Part shown: one piece after another, positions 55,254 to 64,000 of the stretch
Layout: each line of letters opens with the position of its first letter
Numbering within the stretch: position 1 is the stretch's first letter
Notes under the pieces: model-generated
What the model was told of the DNA's origin: nothing
Databases searched by the model: none
What the model saw: the letters and a program-made list of their open reading frames with translations, nothing else
Translations under genes and position numbers: made by a program
NCBI RefSeq assembly: GCF_026914185.1
Contig: NC_070562.1
Location: 4,092,001 to 4,156,000, forward strand
Source of the DNA: Puccinia triticina
Taxonomy: Eukaryota; Basidiomycota; Pucciniomycetes; Pucciniales; Pucciniaceae
Reading direction: 5' to 3'
DNA: 64,000 nucleotides

Positions 55254-58200
55254 ATGGGGTTTTCACGGCCACGATACAACCAGAAAGCAAGGTCCCACAG
55301 GTCAGCACCACAAGAAGAAAACAAGAATCAAAACTCGGGCGATTACTCCGGGGTCGAATCAGCCGTTGATCATGAAGACCTCAGATCCAGTTCGAAGCCA
55401 CCTACCATCTCTACCGTCAACCAAGAAAGTGAAGATCAGGGACCTATGTCAAAGAAGAAAAGGAAACGATTCGAAGCTTACGTCCAGAAGAAGTTAAAAA
55501 AAGAGCGCAGAAATGAGCTCATTCAGGTCGGTGCCTCTCCATTGACATTTCCCCCTATTTGCACCAGCAAACCTGACGGTTTTTGCGAATACTTGTCACT
55601 GTATCGGCCAATCCGTAATCAATCAGGGATTAGAGTAAGTTTTCTTTATATAACCTGAAGCATATCTTATGAGAAATTCAGTAAATTGATGCCTTGGTCT
55701 TTATTAATTAAACAGGAAAACACAATCCTCAGTTAAGGACCCTTCGGCGTTTATCTCCACCGCCCACCTTTGCTCCTCGTCCGTTGCGAGAACTCAGCGA
55801 GAGCTTAAAGCCACAATCGCCGAGGTTGAGACGAGACGTAGAGAACGGGCTCGGGGCCTGATTTCCTCAAAGCAAAAGCTCCGATCCGGCTATCATAGTC
55901 AGACTGATAATGAAGACGAATCCGAACCAACCCCCGTCACGAACCCGTTTTCGGGAGCTGTCGAAATTCGCAGTGCTTCATCCGAATCCAAGAACATGTC
56001 AAAAGAGACATATCCCCAGCCTTCAAAACCTACTGACTCGCCAACAACAGCACGCCACAAGGTGGTCATCGGCAGCGCACTTGCTTCTGGCGCCGTAACT
56101 ACACATGTCAAGCGCCCTTCGAAAAAGAAACGAAAACCGAATAGGGCCCCTTCGGTTTCTGATGACGACGACGATTCCTTTGACGACTCAGGATCTTCGA
56201 CTTCTGCCTCAATAGCATCGGACGAACCAGACCAATCTCAAACCTCATCTTCAGGAAGCAGCTCGTCAGCATGGCCCGATGAAGAAGAGTGGAAAGGCTG
56301 TGACGATACCTTACCAGTCGAAGAGGCGTTGGATACTCCACGAAACCAGCCACAAACCGCGCTCACATCGGAACTAGCACCCAGAGTCAAGGGCAGTATT
56401 CGAGATTGGGCCAACAAGCAGCTACAACTAGCCGAAGAAAACCCTGATCTTGAAGCCACAACCTCAACTTCCGTCCCTAAGACGGTACCCGCTCATTTAT
56501 CAACCATCAAATCGACGAAAACTGCGCCGACTCGTTGCGGACCATTGGGAGCGCCTTTGGATTTACCAGAAACACCTCTCTTCCTTCATCAAAAAACGTC
56601 CCATGTGCCACTTGAACGAGAAGAAGAAGTCATCGCCTCCCGTTCTCTGCTTCCGGTATTTGCGGAAGAACATACCGTCATGGATGCTATCCGACGACAT
56701 CCGGTTGTAGTCATTTGCGGCGAGACAGGTAGTGGTAAAACAACTCAAGTACCCCAATTTATGTATGAGGCTGGATGGGGAAAGGTCGATGGCGACAATC
56801 CGGGTCTTATTGGAGTCACTCAACCTCGCAGAGTAGCTGCCGTCAGTATGGCTCGTCGAGTGGAGAAGGAAATGGGACTTACGGGCAAGGGTGTTGTTTC
56901 CCATCAAATTCGTTACGATACCACAACCAGCTCGACCACTAAAATCAAATTCATGACAGATGGTGTCATTCTACGAGAGCTCGCGGCCGATTTCTTGCTA
57001 TCCAAGTACAGTGCTGTCATTGTCGACGAAGCTCACGAGAGGAGTATCAACACGGACGTCTTGATCGGTGTACTGAGTCGTATCGTGCGATTAAGACTGA
57101 AGACGTGGATGGAAAGCATATCCAGCCAGAACTCCGATCACCACTCGGCTGAGAAGACCTCCAACCCGGATACACAAACCAGCCTCTGCCGTCGACCTTT
57201 GCGATTGATCATTATGTCAGCAACCCTGAGGGTTTCGGACTTTACCATGAATAAATGCCTTTTTTCCGAGCCACCTCCCGTGATCGAAATCGCGGCACGT
57301 CAGTTCCCAGTTGCCGTTCATTTCATGCGAAGAACCCCGATGGACTACGTCACGGAAGCCTTTACCAAAACAGCCAAGATTCACGCTCGCCTGCCGCCTG
57401 GCGGCATTTTAATCTTCTTAACAGGTCAGCTCGAAATCACGAAACTTTGTCGAAAGTTGGAACAAAAATTCGGAAAGAAAACGGTCGAGGAGAGGAAGGC
57501 TCGAAAGGCGGCCCTTCAGTCCAAATCTTTCACGCTTCCCTGTGCACAGGCATTCCCATCAGCAGGAGATCGTGATGGCACTGTTCATGGAGATAGTCCA
57601 CATGAATTGGTTGCCCAAGTGGAAGGCTTTTCTTCTGGGGAAGCAGAACTGATCCATTTGGGTAGAGACAAGCACGAGTTTGCTGCTGACGTCGACGAGG
57701 GTCAAGAATGGGAGGAAGACCCAGAGGCGCTAGACACTGATGAAGAGGACGACCAAGTTTTGGAAAGGGTTGACTTAGTCGAAGACAGTGATGGTAAATA
57801 CTTTCTCAGAACTATCTCTACCCGCATTCGTGCTCAACTTGCTGACGCTTTCCATTTTTTTTCTCTTAGTACCCATGTACATTTTACCCCTTTACTCTCT
57901 TCTTCCAACCGACCAGCAAATGAAAGTTTTTGAAGACCCGCCACCCGGTACCAGACTGGTCGTCGTTGCGACCAATGTCGCTGAAACATCTCTGACGATT
58001 CCAAACATCCGCTACGTGATAGATAGCGGACGCGCCAAAGAACGGCATTACGACCTTTCTACTGGAATCCAATCTTTCGAAATAGATTGGATATCCAAAG
58101 CTTCAGCTTCCCAGCGCTCGGGTCGAGCTGGTCGAACTGGTCCCGGTCATTGTTATCGGCTGTATTCTTCAGCTGTGTTTGAAAATTACTTCCCTCAGTT

Positions 58201-59440
58201 CGCGAAGCCAGAGATCCAACGAATACCAATCGATGGAATCGTCCTGCAAATGAAGTCGATGAACATTGATACAGTCACCAACTTTCCTTTCCCTACCCCC
58301 CCTGACCGGTTTGCGTTGAGAAAATCAGAAGTATCGCTGGCCCATCTCGGGGCTTTATCATTTCCGCAAGGTCAAAGTGATTGGTTCATGAAAGGCGATC
58401 CCGGAGGTGAGGGAACAATTACGGATCTGGGGCGAGCGATGGCGAAATACCCTCTGAGCCCCCGATTTGCTAGGATGCTAGTTTCCGGCTTCCAGTATGA
58501 CTGTCTGGCGTATGTGATTGCAATGGTGTCGATCCTATCGGTTGGCGACCCATTCATCCACGAAAGCGCAATCGATGAAGATAATCCGACCGATTGTCTT
58601 GACGAGCAGGCCATCAATGAAACCGAACTACTCAAAAACGCCGATTGCAAGGACCGAGAGATTCGCAGGCAAAAAAGGCGGCAGTTCTTCAAAGTCCAGC
58701 AACAGTTTGCGAGCTTGGGTAGTGGTGTTAGTGATCTGTTTAAAACTCTAGCGGTCGTCGGAGCTTACGAATTCGGGCAGGGTAATAACCCTTCAAAGTT
58801 CTGCCACGAAAACTTTGTCCGACCTAAAGCTATGGAAGAGATACATAAATTGAGAGCTCAGATCACTAGGATTGTTCAAGCTGCGACCATAGAAACCGGA
58901 CTGAAAGTCGAATTCTCACCTAGTTTGATGCCACCATCCGAAACCCAGTTGAAAGTTTTAAGACAATTAATCACATCAGCCTTCATCGATCAAGTCGCGA
59001 TCAAAGCCAGCAAAGTGAAATCTTGTCAGTCCAGCTCCGGAAAGCCGAACGTAAACAGTCACACTAAAAATTTGGCTGCCTATCGGGCCATTGGAATCGA
59101 AGAAGATGTCTTCATCCACCCGAGTTCAGTTCTGTTCGATTCTAGCGTCCATCCGGACCCTGAGTTTATCGTCTTTCAAGAACTTCACCGGACCGAAAAG
59201 CGAATCTGGATCAAAGGAATCACTTTAATTAATCCTTCTTGGTTACCCGTCTTGGGTAAATCTCTGTGTACCTTTTCCAAGCCGATCGAAAACTCCATCA
59301 ACAAGATTCCTTCTCGTGCTACAGACACTGAACGTAAATGCATCGTAATTCCCAAGTTTGGTGGACCGACCCTGGACGTTGAGTTAGGTCCAGTTCAAAT
59401 GACTCAACGCAAAGTCGGTAATCTCTGGGTTTGGGTGTAG
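55254..59440 (+). CDS. ECM16: DEAH-box RNA helicase Dhr1/Ecm16 (DHX37 type)
   Basis: Dhr1 works in the nucleolus, releasing U3 snoRNA from the pre-ribosome during small-subunit assembly. Exons are 55254-55526, 55627-55634, 55716-57793 and 57870-59440 (3930 nt, 1309 residues). The N terminus MGFSRPRYNQKARSHR is like the DHX37 start and is followed by a basic KKKRKRFEAYVQKKLKKERR segment, then an acidic Ser-rich region (about 210-260). RecA1 holds Walker A GETGSGKT at 429-436, DEAH at 531-534 and SAT in MSATL. RecA2 holds TNVAETSLTIP and QRSGRAGR at 868-875. The ratchet/winged-helix and OB-like C-terminal parts run from about 900 to the end. The long acidic insertion between SAT and the second core domain is usual for Dhr1. 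The 8-nt second exon (GGATTAGA) is inferred from phase: skipping it leaves an immediate stop. Confidence 0.92.
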
Positions 59441-61242
59441 TAATCATTTCTTTATTTTGTATGATGCTTCAAATAATCCCTGTTTTTCTCGCCGTGGCTG
59501 TTGTCAGCGTTTGTATTATTGTTTGTCTGGCTCTTAATTTTCTGCATTCTGGCACCATGTTCATCAGAAAGAAAAGCAAAGGCTCATAAAATTTTGATGA
59601 AGGTAGTAAACAAGAGTGAGCTGCCATCCAGTGTCTCACTTGCTGATATAAGTAAGAGTCCCAATAGTACCAAGATGACTACATATAACAAAAACCTGTC
59701 TGTGATGAAGCCCACAGGAAACCAATTTCTTTCTGGAACATTCCCAATAGATGAAAAAGAAAACCCTGACCCTCAAAAGAAAGTACCACTTTTCCAGAAT
59801 AGAAATGTTTCAATCAGAAGATGAGAATATAGCTTTTGCAGCCCATGCATAAAAGATGTTTCATTCATGCACTATGAGTCATCATTTTTAAAACCTTGCT
59901 GCCAAAGGGCGGTTTTTTGAAACAACCTCCCATCTTTTGTTCACCACAAACATGTCATTGAGTGGAGTTTACTTTCACAGGAATCCAGACTTGGGTTTCA
60001 TAGGAGCTGATGCAGTTATTTTTCATCTCTGCACAAAAAAATGATTCAACATGCACCTGGGGCTTTTGGACACAAATGAATATCCAAGAGGTGAATTAGA
60101 AGGAAACTCCAAATTACCTTGTTTACTGGTGAAAACTTGATCTCAATCAATCTTCACTAGCAAGTAATGTTTAACCCTTCCTTCTAAGTTAACAGCTTTA
60201 GACAATGGGAAGTCCTTTGTGTCTATTCACACTTTCTTTTGTAGGCTCATGGTGTGAGTCAGAGTACTGACCAGTTGATATCACTGTTTCTATTTTTTTA
60301 AGTTGGACAAGATCACATCTTTCACAGTGGCCATCTTCACCCACAACTCAGCCTGTACTGTAGCCACTTATAGTCCAGGTGCATGTTGTCAGGCGATCAC
60401 TTATTTTGTGTTTTCCAAGAAGCTTGGACACTTTCAAAAAAAATGTTTTGGTAAATCTTGAAGCTCCCATATCTTCCATGTTTACTCCACACTTAGTCTT
60501 GACAGGTGTCAGATGAGACCCAGAGCTAAATCTAATCCCTGAGCCATCATCCTCTAGATGATGGTCAGGGAGTAGACTTCTACAAAAACAAAGCTCACAT
60601 TTGGAACCGGAGAGGCTTTTTTACCGTTGCATTTCATTGAGTGGAGTGTGTATCCACTTGATGACCAAAGTGGAGTGTTTACTCCAACCAATGACTAGGT
60701 TACAATACTGAGTTGAGTTTGTCAACTTGAGTATGAGCCATCAGATGGAGGTATGCATTCCAAGTGATGACAGGTATTAACCAGTCATTGGAAGGGGTGC
60801 TGGTGTGTGTGCTTATTGGAGTCTAAATTTGTATGGTCCTCCTTGGATGAGCAGAATTTTTTAACAGTTTCTGGGGGTCATTGCTGGCAATGATTTTGGG
60901 TTAAAATTAAGCCCAAAAGTGGACCAGCAAGAATTTCTTTAAGCCTTGACCAGTGGAAGCATTTTAAGCTATTGCAAACCCCCATAGCGGTGGGTTTGGC
61001 TATATTTGATACCTCCTATTTGTTTTGAGGAGAGCTCAAAAAGAGGGATAGCTTTTATCATAGAAAGAGGAAACATACTAAATAGACTAGCTACATGGTC
61101 TGTGACAGGTGACACAGTCAAGAAACTATGCAACACTATTGCCTAGGGAATTATGGTGGTACTTTTAACAGGGTGATTGGGGTTTGGGCATCAATTTCAC
61201 CCTTCAGTATGACAATGAGAAGAGGGGGAGGTCATGTCAAAG
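59441..61242. other. Gene-free interval
   Basis: A frame at 59501-59824 starts only at TTG and is probably chance. 60640-60800 contains degenerate GGAGTG...CACTCC hairpin units like those at 62281. No gene, RNA or clear element is supported. Confidence 0.4.
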
Positions 61243-61573
61243 CAACGGTGGGCCACTATGCTAAACTATCCATAGCGTGCGTTATCCGCTAGTTTAGTGG
61301 TGTGTAGTTCCTGACACAGTGCCGCTAGCTGTAGCGCCCGCTACGGGCCGCTATGCTACACTAACGGGTGCTAACAGCGCTATCAGCTTTTTTGGCGGTT
61401 GAATAGCACTGCTAGCGCTGACAGCGGCGATAGAGGCCCTGAAGTTTCAAGGGGTGCGTTTTAGCGGTAGCGGGCAATCACTGCCCGCTAACAGAAAACC
61501 CCATCATTTGTAGTTTAGATCTGCTACACTGCGCTGAACTACTGACTAGATGTAGTGTAGCAGCCCACTGTTG
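61243..61573. mobile_element. 331-bp relative of the CAACAGTGGG element
   Basis: Ends CAACGGTGGGCCACTATGC and, inverted, CAACAGTGGGCTGCTACAC, matching the ends of 45793-47872. The interior is full of GCTAACAGCGC/AGCGGT motifs. No target duplication is evident. Confidence 0.65.
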
Positions 61574-61834
61574 AAAATTGAGAGGTAACTTGATTTTGTT
61601 AACCACATTTTAACATTCTGGAAACAATGGGCCTATACTATACTCTACTATAAACAGGCCTTTCTGTTATTGTATAGGTCTGGTTGTACCACCCTATACT
61701 AATAACTGTACTAGTATTGGCTCTTGCTGAAATTGGCCCGTATAGTATTTTGTGGTTTTTCTCTGTAACAAAAAATACAGGTAAAGTAACATTTTTTGCC
61801 CCTGGTTACCACGATAACGCACTTAAACAGGTGT

Positions 61835-62185
61835 AAACATAAGGCAATGACATGTGGGCTCCTGATGATTGTACAGGCAAACCATGCCACCTACCTTGTC
61901 CTTGCGGCAATAGCAAGGGCTTATTTAGGAACACCAGGTAGGTCTTGTTCTGTTGAGAGATTGTTCTCTGTGGCTGCAGACGTGTGTGGCTCCAGACGTG
62001 GTTGTCTGTTCCTTTCAACTACTTCAAAATCCTTTAGCAGCCTTATGTGGCTTTGTGAGGATTTTTCCCTCTCAGGGGACTTTGCTGAGGCCGGAAAGGC
62101 TTTGGGTGCTCTGATCCCCAAGCAAGAAATAGATAGATTTTCATCCCTACTGAGTAGTGGTACTGGCCACATCTGGCCAGTATAG
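61835..62185 (+). pseudogene. hAT transposase C-terminal fragment
   Basis: The frame carries LGTPGRSCSVERLFSVAADV and MWLCEDFSLSGDFAEAGKAL and ends at a TAG (62183-62185). The P...S(S/C)xERLFS...G pattern is the hAT dimerisation region. Nothing upstream codes for the rest of the enzyme. TATACTATAC-type motifs at about 61633 and GCCAGTATAGTATTG at 62176 may be remnants of the terminal repeats. It is a different hAT lineage from the fragment at 35457. Confidence 0.75.
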
Positions 62186-62280
62186 TATTGAGATTTTTTT
62201 TTATTTCTTCCTTCATTTGGATATAGTATTTTCAAAAAAAAAAAAATCCTCATGTAATTGGATATAGTCTTAAAAATTCA

Positions 62281-63524
62281 TTACATAAAGAGGCCAGCTT
62301 TATGCACTCCAAATATTTACTACATGCACTCCAAAAAAGGAGTGAACTTGTGTCTACTCCAATAAATGTTGGAGTGAGCAAAGGTTCACTCCAAAAGTGG
62401 GCTAAATTGGAGTTTTGGAAGTTCACTCCAATATATATTTGGAGTGAACCTTTGTTCACTCCAAAAGTGGGCTAAATTGGAGTGTTCAGGAGTTCACTCC
62501 AATATTTATTGGAGTGAAAACTCTTGCAATCCAAAAAAATGGAGTATAAAATTAGGCACTCAAACTGTGGAGTGGAGTTCAACCCACTCCATGTTTTCTT
62601 TTGGAGTGTGGACCACTGGGCACTCCAAAAAAGTGGGGCCAGTGATTCCCATTGAAAAAGAGCAGATAAATAGGCTCAGACTCACTGGAATCTTTGGGGC
62701 CTAGTCTTAAGGAGAGGAATGTGAGTGTGGTGGAAGTTTGTCTGTAGGGGGGAGGCAGGGTCTCCAGGGGTCAAAGCATGACTTTGTTGATCTGGAGGAG
62801 TTGCTTGGAGTGCATGCATGCATTTAAAATAGGTGTAAACTCCAGTATTTATTGGAGTGTACAGTAGTACTGTCAGCAGTGGGCTACTCCGGAGTGATTA
62901 AAAATCTGCTTGATGGAATGAGAAGTTCAGGCTTAGAGATCCAGACAGTGATTTGTTGATATGAAGGGATCTGGCTATCTGAAGCAGTTATATGTTGATG
63001 TATCTTCAAATAAAGAGGAATAAGTAAATAAAATGATGTTGTTAATTTTGTCTCTTCTGAAAGTCTAGGGAACAATAGAGCTTGAGGAGTACAACTTATG
63101 TATCAGGCTTCTTGAGTTTGACTAGACACAAGCATACATAAAACTTGGTTGTGCTTGCCAGCTGACAAGTACACTCCAATCTTGAAACATACCAAGTTTC
63201 AAGATTGGAGTGCGCAATTTTCCACTCCAAAAAATATTGGAGTGAACTTCTGAACACTCCAATTTATTCCACTTTGGGAGTGAACAAAGGTTCACTCCAA
63301 ATGTATATTGGAGTGAACAAAGTTTCACTCCAAATGTATATTGGAGTGAACAAAGGTTCACTCCAAATGTATATTGGAGTGAACTTCTGAACACTCCAAT
63401 TTAACCCTCTTGTGGAGTGAACCTTTGTTCACTCCAACATTTATTGGAGTAGACACAAGTTCACTCCTTTTTTGGAGTGCATGTAGTAAATATTTGGAGT
63501 GCATAAAGCTGGCCCCTTACGTAA
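62281..63524. mobile_element. 1.24-kb long-inverted-repeat element built of ACTCCAA/TTGGAGT units
   Basis: The left end TTACATAAAGAGGCCAGCTT and, inverted, the right end TTACGTAAGGGGCCAGCTTT start arms of about 250 bp. Both arms are arrays of GGAGTGAAC...GTTCACTCC hairpins, for example TGGAGTGAACAAAGGTTCACTCCA near 63270-63370. The middle (62700-63130) is ordinary AT-rich DNA without a gene. Confidence 0.78.
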
Positions 63525-64000
63525 AATGGAAAGAACAGTACTGTTATTGGACCAAAAAATACAATAACTATACATGATTAGGGATTTCTGTGTTTCTGAT
63601 CAATCAGTGAAACTGATCTATTTTCAAATAATTTCTTGGTGTCTCCATCTACTGGTGTAATGTCAGCCTGTAGGTAACTACAGTCAAACCCTTGAAACCA
63701 CATACCCCTTGGTGTCAAGAATTTGCTATGTGGTTTGGCATAAGGATGGCAAAGAGGTACGCGTTGGGCGGTACCCAGGACCCGCGGGCGGGCACTGCTC
63801 ATACTGCCCTAATACCCGCGGGGCGGTGCCGGGTATTTGATTTTCCCCAAAAAAATGGTGGCACCCGGGCCCGCTATCCCCGTCAGGATCTCCCGCCCCC
63901 CGTTGGGGGGCAGGATATCTGGACGGGAAGTTGCTGTGTCCCGTCCGACCTTGTCGGACAGGACATTAGATCCCCCGCCCCCCGTTGGGGGGCAGGATCT
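63525..64000. other. Window end: GC-rich repeat, probably a truncated element
   Basis: From about 63740 the sequence becomes GC-rich with GGGCGGTACC and GCGGGCGGGCA motifs. It ends in repeats of CCGCCCCCCGTTGGGGGGCA (63892 and 63974). The start ATAAGGATGGCAAAGAGG resembles the hAT-like ends at 34113 and 34540. Its other end lies outside the window. Confidence 0.45.

Noticed and set aside
59501..59824. Frame of 107 codons with a hydrophobic start, resembling a small secreted protein
   Set aside because: It begins only at TTG, has no ATG in a suitable place, and the composition after residue 30 is unremarkable.
1..64000. tRNA, rRNA or snRNA genes
   Set aside because: No GGTTCRANNC-type box B with a matching box A, and no rRNA-like conserved block, was found by eye; a covariance-model search would be decisive.
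63740..64000. Telomere or subtelomere at the window end
   Set aside because: No TTAGGG-type repeats; the GC-rich repeats look like part of a transposon.

Overview
The window looks like nuclear DNA of a basidiomycete, most likely a rust fungus (Pucciniales). The basis is short spliceosomal introns of about 60-110 bases with GTAAGT/GTATGT donors, fungal housekeeping proteins (Ssd1, Tra2, Dhr1, aminopeptidase P), and long gene-poor stretches filled with KDZ, hAT, Gypsy and very many small inverted-repeat elements. The species cannot be named from sequence alone.

Layout. 1-6.3 kb: a decayed unrecognised gene split by a 181-bp MITE, then a 2.2-kb inverted-repeat element with a palindromic minisatellite core and a second foldback element nested in one arm. 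6.3-11.0 kb: SSD1 on the minus strand, seven exons. 15.2-17.0 kb: a carboxymuconolactone-decarboxylase-like / alpha-beta hydrolase fusion on the plus strand. 17.8-20.2 kb: Xaa-Pro aminopeptidase on the minus strand. 22.4-22.8 kb: a small cysteine-rich secreted protein. 25.2-30.9 kb: a complete chromodomain Gypsy retrotransposon on the minus strand, with two 202-bp LTRs and a 5-bp target duplication. 31.3-32.7 kb: a TB2/DP1/HVA22-like membrane protein. 33-41.3 kb: several DNA-element families with readable target-site duplications. 42.9-44.1 kb: a Tra2-type SR protein. 45.7-53.6 kb: a decayed KDZ transposon with two divergent genes, itself hit by at least three further insertions. 55.3-59.4 kb: the DEAH helicase Dhr1/Ecm16 (DHX37 type). 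61-64 kb: hAT remains and another palindromic-array element.

The host genes are ordinary cell biology: mRNA control (SSD1, TRA2), ribosome assembly (DHR1), peptide turnover (aminopeptidase P), aromatic or ester metabolism (the fusion enzyme), ER shaping (TB2/DP1) and possibly the host interface (secreted protein). They do not form a pathway and are not an operon.

The most unusual material is in the mobile DNA. At least four unrelated elements share one architecture: terminal inverted repeats enclosing a palindromic or mirrored minisatellite. Three insertions sit in reading frames, and removing the element plus one target duplication puts the frame back together. All exon joins were read by eye from splice consensus and phase, not from transcripts.
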